The translations under genes and the position numbers were made by a program. Below are positions 53,775 through 64,000 of a DNA stretch of 64,000 bases, one piece after another. The stretch lies in the NCBI RefSeq assembly GCF_032854445.1, contig NC_088304.1:31319732-31383731 (forward strand), written 5' to 3'. The DNA comes from Liolophura sinensis (Eukaryota; Mollusca; Polyplacophora; Chitonida; Chitonidae). The notes beneath the pieces were generated by a model, which ran no database searches, was not told the DNA's origin, and was given only the letters and a program-made list of their open reading frames with translations. Each line of letters begins with the position of its first letter. The stretch's first letter is position 1.

Positions 53775-54382
53775 AAAATGCCAAAAAAAAAAAAAAAACA
53801 AACAAACCCAACCCCCCCTTCCCAAAAAACCACAGAAATCTGTAAATAGTGTAACCTTTATATTAAAAGATACACCTTTACGGCAAAAAAAAACAAAAAC
53901 AAGAAGAAAAAAAACAGATACATGAAATACGGCATGAGGCCGACGATTTTTTTTATGGGACCGTTGCTAGTTTAAGTTCAAGCCTTTAATTTATTTAGTT
54001 TCGAAGTGTTCCAACCTATCTTAAGTTTGCTAAGTTAATGGGGCAAATATATTTATATAAAGAACGGTTCCATACACGCATATCTTAACGAAGGAATGTT
54101 TACTCACGTTCAACATAATTTCTTCAAAATGAAAGCCGGCTATCTTGACAGTAGAATTTCGTGCAACGAAAATGAACAATGAATCGGTCGATGACTTTCC
54201 TTTGTGTGTCTTGTGCAACTTTTCTTACAGCTTTCCAAGCCTAATTTAACAAATTATACTCACTCCTGATACCCTGCTGCGGTTTCATTTAGAGTAATTT
54301 CTTTTACCCTGAATTAAGTGGACGGTAGCTTTTAAGCTGGCCACCTCATCTCTCACGTCTACTAGGAACTAACGTCAGTTTA
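53775..54382. other. A-rich stretch without a gene
   Basis: A-rich simple sequence at 53775-53830 and 53885-53915; the remainder is unique DNA with no supported exon. Confidence 0.35.
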
Positions 54383-54405
54383 TGACGTCACAGCCTACGT
54401 CACAA
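54383..54405. promoter_or_regulatory. CRE site with neighbouring half site
   Basis: A third perfect TGACGTCA lies at 54383-54390, followed by the half site tacgtca within 15 bases. It is about 1 kb upstream of the ROGDI start codon and could belong to its promoter. Confidence 0.3.
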
Positions 54406-55411
54406 TCTCCGAAGCTGACGCGTGGAACAAGAAAAAAAGTTTAAAAATTCTTTCTGGTGGAGTCTTGTCGTTTCGGAATTGCAAAATTTACTTTTTAAAC
54501 TGGTTTGGTTATAATAATCACTAGAAAACTTTAAGCTGTTCTGGATTTTGGTGTGGGGGAACTTTTACAAAGCTGGACAAGTGAGTGGGAGATCACTCTA
54601 AGAGATAATGGTTGTTTTTACTTAAAATGTCTTAGTTGTCTCCCCTTTGGTTTACATTTATCATACAGTGAAGTACCTCGCTAAATACACCTTGCCTAAA
54701 TACATATTGTGCAAGCATATATTATATTTGTTAGTTGAAAGCTGTTACAAATTAAAGGAAGTCCCGATATATTGAATGAGCTCAAACATGAATCTAACTA
54801 TTGGTATGAAATTAAAATGTGTGTGGGCTGTTTGTGAGTAAGTTTATTTAAACACTATTATTTGAACTGAACCCATAATAAACATTGCAAACCCACAATA
54901 AATAAATAAATGAATGAATAAAACCACTAAAAGTTTTAGAAAATTGAAAAGTCTGACTAAACGATGTTAATGTTCTCTGTAACATATAATAACAATAATA
55001 AAATGAACCTGAACAGCCATATGTTTTGCAGTTTTGAAGCTTTCACAAATTATTTACATGTATATTTGTACAGTTTGTATATTCCCGAAGATTGATGTGT
55101 CAATTTAAAAAATTACAATAGTTTACAATAATTTCTTTCTCGATTTTTTTTATATAAAATTATACCTTAAAAGCTGTTGATATTGTTACCACCACCATCC
55201 ACGCTTTAAAAGTGCCATCCCTATGTCAACTAGACTGAATTCTGACAACACTAAATGAATAACTTCATGAAACAAATTTATTTTCCCGAGTTTGATTTTA
55301 ATTTGAATGTATTTATCAGGACTTCATATGCTGGAGACCATTCAATAGAGGATGTGCTGTTCAATGTTATCAACACTGTCAGAAATCTGACCCTAGTTGA
55401 CCCCACCAGAC

Positions 55412-58201
55412 ATGGCGGAATCAAACGACGAAGTGGAAGCACTGGTAAGAATATACATCTTTCTCGGTTGACATCTTACTCTAGCAGTAAAAGTAGACAG
55501 ATTTGTCTACAATGATTCGTTTACAAACCATCGATGTGAACATTTTGTAACCATAGGCCCCTGCAAATAGGCGTTTTGAGCAGAAACAGGCTGGTTATAT
55601 GCTTAGCTACATGGCACGGTATCGAAGAGCCAAAAACAACAACAACGCCATGTTGTACAGACCACGCTGTCGCAGTTGTGACTATTCAAACAATCCATCC
55701 AGCCACTGTAGACGTTTAACAAGTTTAGTAGTGTTATCAGAAGATGGGTATGAAATGTCTGTAAATCTTCGGAAAATGGAAACTGCCAATGAAAAACCCG
55801 CAAATAATGTCTATTTTGATTGATTAATCTATGGCCGTCTTCATATTAAAATTTGACAGTTCTTTCAATGATAGGTTACCCGACACTTGTGGCAGTGTAG
55901 ATGATGGGTTGGACATCATTGAATTATAACTGAATTGAACTTTGAAATTATTTTGGATTGCCCACGATTTAAAAAAGTGGAAGTTTACAAGTGGTGCAAA
56001 AGGCCTTTACTGCAGTTGCAAATTTCGTGTAGCTCAGCAAGCTGGCCACTACATATTTGCTAGCTCAGCTAGTAGATGGTCACTACGTACAATAAACGCA
56101 GAGCCCAGCTTTGGACATACAGACTTTCATGCAGATAATTTTACTCAAAATACCAGCTTGAACCCAACCATACATTTGAGATAAGCTGAAAGCCGGAGTT
56201 GAAGGGTTGTTATATCAGAGCCAGCACTGGTAAACCATCTTTTAACAGTACTCCAGCCATTTAAACTTCTGAATCTAACAAGTTGAACCAACGCCTGCTG
56301 TGTTTTGAATTCGAATATCGCCAAGTTCCGGCAAGGTCCCAGTGGAAGTCCAGATTCACTTAAAATTACAGAATACATCTTTATATATACTCGATGTGCA
56401 CCTTGAGTTTCAAAGCAATGTGGCATTGTGGTGAAAAGCTTGTCAGGTGCTTACCAAAGTCAGCTGGTTTATTCTCAGCAGTCTGGTTTCCTCCATACAT
56501 AAAACTTCATATGTAATTGAAAAATTCTTGATTGCATTTAGCCAGTCAGTCAAGGAATATTTACTCTAAAAAACCAACTGTTATTTTAATACTGTCAGTT
56601 GATTCCTTTGGTACATCACATGTACATGAACAATTTTTTTTACTTTAAAGGACAAGACAGCTAAAAAATATTTCAATCGAAAGAGAAATTCTCAAGCTTT
56701 CTAAAAAGTATCATACTTTATTATTTTTATGAGATTTCGCCAAATGTCATTACTGCACAAATGGCTTGTGTGAATCGAGGCAGACATCTTGAAAATTTTA
56801 TCCAATCATAGATGTTGCCAATCAGATTGCGCGACCTAAGCTGTGACATAGCCTTACACATTGACTTCCTGAAGTGACATATGGTATCATAGAACTTCTG
56901 CATAAGACTTTATTTTGAGATCGTTTACAACGATTTAGTTACGTATAGCTGAGGGGCCAAATCAGGCAGTGTTGTGGGACAGATTTGTGTCATTTACAGT
57001 CCACCACAGGTGTAACATTAGTTGATTTACAAGCCGTGTAATATTCAACGACGGTATCACAAATTTATGTCAGACAGTAGCATACTGTCTCAACCCGAAT
57101 TGCTTTTTCCTCCTTAGTAGACCATAGGCCTACTTAAACACGTTGTGCCAGTTATACAAGTTCATTTTTAGTTGTTCATTTTACAGTTTTGTCAGCTTTT
57201 CCTAAGTAACAAATATCACTGTCAGTGAAAAATTCATCAGGGATGCAGAAGGTTGATGGGCCTGAGAAGACGGCATCTCACCAGGCAATGCATAAGATTA
57301 ATGAAATCTCATGATGTAATTATTTTTCCCGGAGGTTATGGAAATTCAGTTGAAATTTTGCTCCTTTGTCTTTCTTGCATAAAGAGGCTGTTTTTTTTCT
57401 GTTTTCTTTTATTAGATACAGTAAAATTATTGAAACGTCGTGTTCAAGCCAAGGTGCTTTGATTTATTTCCATTCCTTTCAGAATTGACCATGAATCTAG
57501 TTGTACAACAATCCTATTGTAATTTTGTAAATATGTAATAGGGTTCAAACTCACCAGCTCAACCCCTCTAGAGGCTACAACCTGAACCAGGAATACCCCG
57601 CGGCTGTACATCTGCAGTCTACTTAAGTTTACTGTATCAACCGTTCAAGTAGTGGAAGAAATGTTCTTCCAATGTGACAGATTTCCGAGAAAGCTATTAA
57701 ACACTTGGACCTTCATCACTGAAGTTCACAACTTTTATCTGCTTTGACTATGATAGGGAAAATACCTTCGACAATAGAGAGCTAGAGTAAACCTTGCTGT
57801 CAATAATCGAGACACGCTGAGCTATGGCAACATGAAGTGTCACTAAACTTTTACTCGGTTGAAGAAAATAGTGAATGCTTTTACTCAGTTGAAGAAAATA
57901 GTGAATGCCCATTTCAGATACTTTAAATGGTAGTCTTTCAGTGGACATGAACATTAGTCAGGTGCTATCTTTGACTTTTATCATAGATATCATCGTAGAT
58001 ACATGTATCGCCCCAGTCACAAGGATTTGTGAAATGTCCAGTTGTACATGTAAGTGAAAAATACTAATTTTTAAAATTACTATTGCTGGATGTACCTTTT
58101 AATGGTTCTCTTTGTCGTTTTTTTAACAGAACAAGGAGTTTAAATGGCTGATAGAAGAGGAGGTACACCATGTGTTGGAGGAGATACATAGTGTCATGAT
58201 A
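55412..58201 (+). CDS. ROGDI: ROGDI homologue, coding exons 1 and 2 (partial gene)
   Basis: Exon 1 is 55412-55444: ATG in good context (accagacATGG), 11 codons reading MAESNDEVEAL, then donor CTG|gtaaga. Exon 2 is 58130-58201: acceptor ttttttaacag, 24 codons, then donor ATA|gtaagt. Both junctions are phase 0. The joined N-terminus ends exon 1 in EAL and continues NKEFKWLIEEEVHHVLEEI. This follows the start of animal ROGDI proteins, where LEEEFRWLLHDEVHAVL stands at the same place. ROGDI is the animal counterpart of yeast Rav2; with DMXL and WDR7 proteins it forms the RAVE-type complex that joins V1 to Vo of the V-ATPase on acidic organelles. The full protein is about 290 residues, so roughly seven-eighths is missing; exon 3 was not found up to 64000 and probably lies beyond it. 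Recognition rests on about 30 residues plus clean splice sites. Confidence 0.7.
55445..58129 (+). other. Intron 1 of the ROGDI homologue
   Basis: A 2.7-kb GT-AG intron with gtaaga at the 5' end and a pyrimidine-rich ttttttaacag at the 3' end. It contains no further supported exon. A 29-bp tandem duplication (gttgaagaaaatagtgaatg twice) lies at 57858-57908. The ORFs inside are random. Confidence 0.55.
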
Positions 58202-59230
58202 GTAAGTACTGGCTCACTAATAACTGTATTCAAAATCAAAACTAGCTCATTTCTTTTTTATTTCATCCTATCTAATAATAATATGGACATGCTATCTTAA
58301 CACTGGTCAGTAATGTAAGAAAGGGCTTGAATGCAAGATATTCTTGCCTTGTTTTGAGTGTCGTAAAATACCAATGAAATAAATTAATAAAATAAATAAA
58401 TCCAATGCAAGAGGTAGACAAGAAGTTCTATATGTTGGTATGTGGCAGCTTTTTGTAAATTTTCTCTTTTGTTGAATTTGATGTTGGACTTCAAAATATT
58501 CTTCACCAAGGTGTAAATCCCCAGAGAATTATTAAAAAAAAAAAACAATAAAAAACAGTGCAAATAATCATATAAACATGTCATGAATGTCTTGGGAGGG
58601 AGCGGGGGTGGGGGGATTTGACATGTCTCTCCATATTTTTTGTTACATCACAGCAGATTCTGTGGATTGTTATACTTCCATTGTACATACAGTGTAGACT
58701 ACAATGTTTCACTCAGAAGTTTGGTATGTAAAAACTCGCTCTCAGAAGCACACAAAAGCCTTGTAATGATACTTTTGGTGCCAACACTCAATTTTTTCTG
58801 TTAAGAAATTAAGCAACTTTATGCACAAAAAATCCCTCAAATGCTTTATAAGATGGATGAATCAATCGGAACCAAGCAGAGTGAAGTGTGCCATTTGAAA
58901 AATGGTGAAATACAGTATATGTCATTATACATATTATAGTGAGTTATTTTTAATAGGTGGCAATCTGAATGTTGCATTCTGGTTGGAATTGAGTTACAGG
59001 TGTATATAAGCAAACTGCAATGCACATCTGTGTGGCCTCGCTTCCTCAAGGGTGTTCAAGCTACAATACATACGTACAATCTCCTGTTTGCATCTTTAGA
59101 CATACCTGTGACAGATCCCCTTATACTTTTCAGTGAGTAAAAATAACAGTCTTTGTTGATCTAATGGTTAGTCATACAGGTTTATCAAACACCAGTTAGG
59201 TTAGGAGTTATAGCCTCATTTTCAGTACCT
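58202..59230 (+). other. Start of ROGDI intron 2
   Basis: Begins with a strong donor gtaagt. It is AT-rich with A-runs and no exon matching the expected ROGDI exon 3. Confidence 0.4.
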
Positions 59231-59452
59231 GGGGGAGATTCCACAAAAACATTTCTAATATAATAATTCACAATTTAGAACGTTACCACAGTGTTTATTT
59301 TTCCGTAATGGGAGATGAAATTTTGACACATTTGTTTTAAGACCATATTGATGAGGTGATCAAAATTTTAATTTACAGGGCTCAAGAATAAGCTCTAAAA
59401 TCAAATTTCAAATTTTGACTTCAGTCAAAACAGGCTTTGTGGAATTGTCCCC
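59231..59452. mobile_element. MITE-like element with terminal inverted repeats
   Basis: The left end gggggagattccacaaaaac and the right end ggctttgtggaattgtcccc are inverted copies, giving an element of about 222 bp. The inside is AT-rich (aaatcaaatttcaaattttg) and non-coding. A partial relative may lie near 4800-4830. It sits in the probable ROGDI intron 2. Confidence 0.55.
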
Positions 59453-60731
59453 TAAAACAATTCATTGCTGTCAAACACAATTAGGATGTACATCTAGTGA
59501 AGGATCTGCAGTACAGTATTAGATCTCTGCCTGGCCATATAGCTGGAACCTGTCCACTTTGAAGCTTTTGAATTATAGTCAGATAGCTGTGTCCGTGACA
59601 TTTTGGTGGTCATTTGGCCTGTATTTTGGCCAGTAAATGTGAAGAGAACATGTGTGTCGCATGAATATCAACATGACTGCCAGCCTCTGCTTTTGCCCGA
59701 AGGTCCTGTTTGCAATTTTCCACTTCAGTTCTCTGCTCTCTTTTGGACATTTCATGCAGTCAGTTCATGGCGCATAAGAAAGATGTGGGGGAGAACAGAC
59801 GAGGGAGTGAAGGGTAGAGTGTTGGAGGGAGGCTGTGAGTGGAACATGAACTCTAAGGAGAGTTTACTTTGGGATGACGGCTCCTTATACCTTCCCCTGA
59901 GGACTCTTACCGCTCTGCTGTTTAAACAAGCGGAAAACAATCAATATTCTCCTGTTAACAGGTTTATGAAATTGTTTATCAGCAAATCACTCCGCCGTAA
60001 AGCTTATCAGCATCTAGATGACAGGACTGAATCCCAATGTTGATGATTTGTGTGCACACATATGTCGATTGCATTAATGACTACTAGGCTACTGCAATCG
60101 TTTTCTTTTCATGTTGGAATGCTTGAATTACTCTTATGAGTGATCATTCATTCATTTTATAGATATCACAAATTCTGTGTCAGGTGAACTCTGGCCATAT
60201 TTAATGACAGTGGGGTACCGGCAGATTTTCCTGTCACAAAAGGTGACGTGAAACATTTGGAGGTCTGCGGTTTCATTTGTAACATATTTGGTCTACCCAC
60301 AGGGATGTCGCGCTCTTGAGGCTGCAGTGAAATGTCCAGCGTCACTGAAATGGCATGATACGTCCCACTTCAGAGTTCAGACTTGTGCTATTATCTTTTT
60401 CAGACCTTTAGATCGTATGTAATAAATAGGGTGATTGAGAAACCTCGAGACTGAGATAAATTAAAAATTGGACTACAGCTAGTATTGCATGCATATAAAT
60501 ACACAGATTTGAATATACATGTGAGCATGTCTATCATGCTTTGCCTACTTTGATTCATTGTGTTCTTGTTTAAAATCAAACTACATTGATTGGTCTGACT
60601 AATGTACCCTAATTCTTAAAACACTGCAACCAATTTTTGTCATCATTTTTAGCTCACTGTTACGAAGTAAAGCGAGGTATTGTGAGTTGGGGGGGAGGGG
60701 GGGTAAGCTTTTTTGTTTGGGTCAGTTGATG
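59453..60731. other. Probable intron, no supported exon
   Basis: An open frame at 59603-60043 (146 codons) lacks a recognisable domain and good borders. A segment at 60303-60414 has a good acceptor (ggtctacccacag) and a possible donor (gtatgt), but its translation does not resemble ROGDI. The sequence at 60689-60703 is G7-A-G7. Confidence 0.35.
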
Positions 60732-61000
60732 AAGGTTTTATGTTTGGGTCTGCTAATCCCACAGTTTTCACATGACCTTTATGAAACTTGGTGGGATTGA
60801 TGAACATGGTTTGGACATTTACTCGTTTTGATTAGGGATGTTTGCATTTTTATTCAAATTATCACTTAGCCATTTTATCTTAGCCAGTACTATTCAGTTT
60901 TGTTTGCCAGGGTAAGGTTTTATGTTTGGGTCAGATATTCCAACAGTTTTCACAACATCTTTGTGAAACTTGGTGGGAATGATGAACATGCCTTGATGAT
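60732..61000. repeat. Direct repeat of about 85 bp, two copies 182 bp apart
   Basis: Copies begin at 60732 and 60914. Both read aaggttttatgtttgggtc, then a cacagttttcac or caacagttttcac segment, then tgaaacttggtgggattgat or tgaaacttggtgggaatgat, then gaacatg. The spacing DNA is unrelated. This looks like part of an interspersed repeat with internal duplication. Confidence 0.7.
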
Positions 61001-61124
61001 GTACACACAATAATTTTGATATTATATTGGATATTTTAGCTACTGTGGTGACCTAATGACTACAGTGCTGGTTGCCGTAGTAGTTACGTGCTCTTAACAT
61101 TAAGCTTGTTTTGTTTTTTTTTAG

Positions 61125-61240
61125 CACCTTATAATGGCAATCAGCACCTATATAATAGCAATCAGCACCAATTAGCACCTGTATAATGGCAATCAGCACC
61201 TGTATAATGGCAATCAGCTCCTGTATAATGGCAATCATAC
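61125..61240. repeat. 21-bp minisatellite, about 5 copies
   Basis: The unit is cagcacctgtataatggcaa plus t, with early copies diverged (cagcacctatataatagca). The unit is a multiple of three, so an open minus-strand frame crosses it. Confidence 0.85.
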
Positions 61241-62505
61241 GTGGATCTCCAACATGCAGCGATAGAAAGTTGTGTTTTGTTTGTGTTTATTTTTTATATT
61301 TCTTTTCGCCTGTGAACATCTACCAAGGCCCTACAGATGGAATGTTAAGCTGTTGAATTGTTTTTAGTTTTATAGGCTTTGTGAATGTTTTTAATTATTT
61401 TAATTGATAGATTTGAATTCGAAAATTTAGAAGTTATATAATCTTCACTTTGATTTGTGTTGTAAACACGTTCTCAAGAAATTTAGCCTGCATGCAGGGC
61501 AATAATTTTTTGTATACAGAATTCCTGTGACTTCATTGCGTATGAGGTTTATGGACTTTCCTAGATCTACCATTTTTGTAATCAAGAAAAATTTCATGTA
61601 GGGCTTCCATTTTTTATGCACATGCCTACCTACATGTAGGATAACGAAGGGTATTGGATTCTCCGGCCATTTTACCATTCTCCTGTTTTGTGGACACACA
61701 TTCAGTCATTTTTCTAGATAAGCTTTTTGTCTCTCTAGCTATCCTATAGGTGGTTGGCCATAACAGCCATCTTTGAGGTAAGATTGAGCCTTGCCCACTG
61801 AGTGTCTATTGTTAGAGGTGTCATAAGCTGGACAGAGGCCCATGGCTGGTAAGGGTATGTATTTGGGACACCTGGTCTGCTCATTTTAGCCAATATATAT
61901 GTAATTCTAACAGTAATATTGAGTCCTTTTTTTTTTCTCACATGGTTACACCATCTATTGAACAACATGCTCATAACTTTACTTTTTCAAAAGGCTGAAA
62001 AAGAAATATAATATTCTACTTTCAACACAACTAATATCTGTCCCAAATTTGCAAAGAATTAGGCTGCTCTACCAGATTTGTAGAGTGTAAGAATTGACAT
62101 ACCAGTTTATACCAGTTTATCTGGTGTACACATTATCTGTAGAAAGCTTTCCACATTTGCATTAGTACTAGGAAGTACAGAAGATGCCTGAAATTGAAAA
62201 ACTCTGCCTTTTTTTGTTGATGGGTATGTTAATTCAGATGTGAGGCTTTTACTTCAGACGGACGTTGACATTGTCCAGAGCACTCTGCTGTGCTGTTTAA
62301 TCAGGTGGACATTAATAAATACATGTAGGCTTCTGCCAACAGACAGGTAAAGATGTCTGTTACTATAATACTGTTACTAAGGCTGTTATTGTGCAAACAG
62401 GTTCATGAAAATAGGCAACTCCAAATCTCATCACTGTAACAGCTCAAGAGCTTGTCATGGTCATCAGGTGTGAGTGTAATGTTATCAACTGGTGATGCCA
62501 TAGCT
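61241..62505. other. Probable intron, no supported exon
   Basis: AT-rich. I see no exon, RNA gene or repeat family with internal support. Confidence 0.35.
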
Positions 62506-63060
62506 GGTATGCCTATTTCTGGCTGTGACGTGCATATATCTGGCTGGCTGTGCATATGTCCGGCTGTGGTGTGCATATTTCTGACTGCGGTGTGCATGTG
62601 TCTGGCTGTGGTGTGCATATGTCTGGCCGTGGCGTGCCTATTTCTGGCTGTGACGTGCATATATCTGGCTGTGCTGTGCAAATGTCCGGCTGTGGTGTGC
62701 ATATTTCTGACTGTTGTGTGCATATGTCTGGCTGTGGTGTGCATATGTCTGGCTGTGGTGTGCATATGTCTGGCTGTGGTGTGCATATTTCTGGCTGTGG
62801 TGTGCATATTTCGGGCTGTGACGTGCATATATCTGGCTGTGATGTGCATGTATCTGGCTGTGCTGTAAATATTTCTGGCTGTGGTGTGCATGTGTCTGGC
62901 TGTGGTGTAAATATTTCTGGCTGTGGTTTGAATATTTCTGGCTGTGGTTTGAATATTTCTGGCTGTGCTGTACATATTTCTGGCTGCGGTTTGAATATTT
63001 CTGGCTGTGGTTTGAATATTTCTGGCTGTGCTGTACATATTTCTGGCTGTACAAAACTAT
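62506..63060. repeat. 21-bp minisatellite, about 26 copies
   Basis: The unit is ggctgtggtgtgcatatttc plus t, with variants tgacgtgcatata, tggtttgaatatt and tgctgtacatatt. Near 62925-63050 three units form a 63-bp higher-order repeat. At least two plus-strand and three minus-strand frames stay open for 130-290 codons because the unit is 7 codons long and lacks stops; they are not genes. Confidence 0.95.
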
Positions 63061-63119
63061 GCTTATTTCCAGTGGTGTTGCTGATAATTCTGGCAATGCT
63101 GTTTTTAGCAATTGTCCTC

Positions 63120-63415
63120 ATTTCTGGCACCAGGCAGTGCAGTACATATGCTTGGAAGTGCTATACATATGTCTGGCCAATCTGTACATTTATATCTGGT
63201 AGTGGTGTACACTTATATGTGGAAGTGCTGTACATATGTCTGGCAGTGCTGTACTCTTATATCTGGCAGTGCTGTACATTTATATCTGGCAATGCTGCAC
63301 ATTTATATCTGGCAGTGCTGTACATTTGTCTAGCAGTGCTGTACACTTATATCTGGCAGTGCTATACACTCATATCTGTCAGTGCTGTAAATATATGTTT
63401 CCCAGTGCTGTAGCT
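63120..63415. repeat. 23-bp minisatellite related to the 21-bp array
   Basis: The unit is ggcagtgctgtacatttata plus tct; ggcagtgct or ggcaatgct recurs at 63242, 63265 and 63288. It shares the tctggc...gctgt..cat skeleton with the 21-bp array just upstream and probably arose from it by a 2-bp gain. Confidence 0.85.
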
Positions 63416-63708
63416 ATTGGCCGTCCCACCCTTGCACATACCCTGTAGCTCTGTGTGCTGATAAACGTGTTGTAAATTCATACCATTAGGCATTCATGAC
63501 ACTATTAACTACCTTAGCTGATAACATTAATGACGGGCATTCAAAGCCAAACCATACATGTCACTATAATATTGGTGCATTTATTCAGCGATGTCAGTTT
63601 TCATACATGTATGAACACTTAATCCTTGTCTCAAGTATAGAACATTTGCTTTACCGTACTAACTTTATTTTTGCTGTGGTCAAAACCAATGTTTTAATGT
63701 TGCAAATT
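63416..63708. other. Short unique stretch
   Basis: No gene or repeat is seen between the two arrays. Confidence 0.35.
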
Positions 63709-64000
63709 CTGTTGAGAACTAACACAGCATGTTGACTGTATTCTGTTGAGCACTAACACAGCATTTTGACTGTATTCTGTTGAGAACAAACGCAGCATGT
63801 AGACTGTATTCTGTTGAGAACTAACACAGCATGTTGACTGTATTCTGTTGAGCACTAACACAGCATGTTGACTGTATTCTGTCAAGAACAAACGCAGCAT
63901 GTAGACTGTATTCTGTTGAGAACTAACACAGCATGTTGACTGTATTCTGTTGAGAACTAACGCAGCATGTTGACTGTATTCTGTTGAGAACTAACACAGC
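63709..64000. repeat. 34-bp minisatellite, continues past the window
   Basis: The unit is ctgttgagaactaacacagc followed by atgttgactgtatt; copies start at 63709, 63743 and every 34 bases after. Variants alternate between gagaactaacac, gagcactaacac and gagaacaaacgc with gtagactg. About 8.5 copies lie inside the window and the last is cut by its edge. Confidence 0.95.

Noticed and set aside
59603-60043. 146-residue ORF
   Set aside because: No domain, no good start context and no relation to ROGDI; it lies in the probable intron 2.
60303-60414. Possible ROGDI exon 3 (good acceptor, phase 0, possible gtatgt donor)
   Set aside because: The translation (GCRALEAAVKCPASLKW...) does not resemble the expected ROGDI segment.
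62403-63413. Cys/Gly/His and Thr/Ala/Arg repeat proteins up to 287 residues
   Set aside because: Five frames on two strands are open at once over a 21-bp repeat; this is a property of the unit length, not evidence of coding.

Overview
This is a 64 kb piece of animal nuclear DNA, most likely from a marine mollusc or another lophotrochozoan. It is AT-rich and gene-poor. It carries introns with GT/AG borders, several tRNA-derived SINEs of kinds common in mollusc genomes, a decayed non-LTR retrotransposon, and very many tandem repeats. Nothing looks bacterial or viral. The species cannot be named from the sequence.

Layout. 1-2160: 20-bp minisatellite. 3765-4570: 36-bp minisatellite. 5698-6380: 34/68-bp minisatellite. 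6474-6827: SINE. 7456-7758: possible last exon of an unknown gene with a poly(A) signal. 8320-8608: promoter-like stretch (RFX X-box, palindromic E-box) with a small ORF. 9266-11751: relic of a cadherin repeat split by a 5'-truncated LINE. 11760-16470: unique DNA with a (TA)n run and a SINE fragment. 16473-17690: 38-bp minisatellite. 18736-19869: the only long single-exon ORF, a disordered Ser/Pro-rich protein. 20582-26900: a cluster of SINEs. 28090-52460: a 24 kb satellite with a ~943-bp monomer and two- and three-monomer higher-order repeats. 52945-53262: foldback element. 53719-54405: CRE motifs. 55412-58201: first two coding exons of a ROGDI homologue, whose remaining exons would lie beyond the window. 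59231-59452: MITE-like element. 60732 to the end: further short tandem repeats, probably inside ROGDI intron 2.

About half of the window is tandem repeat. The few genes show no functional link. ROGDI belongs to the RAVE-type complex that assembles the V-ATPase; the Ser/Pro-rich ORF looks like a phosphorylation-controlled scaffold. Many ORFs in the repeat arrays are open only because unit lengths are multiples of three, and I have not called them genes. The most interesting items are the satellite's higher-order structure and exon-like cassette, the LINE-split cadherin relic, and the Ser/Pro-rich ORF with Myc-like phosphodegrons and a 14-3-3 motif.
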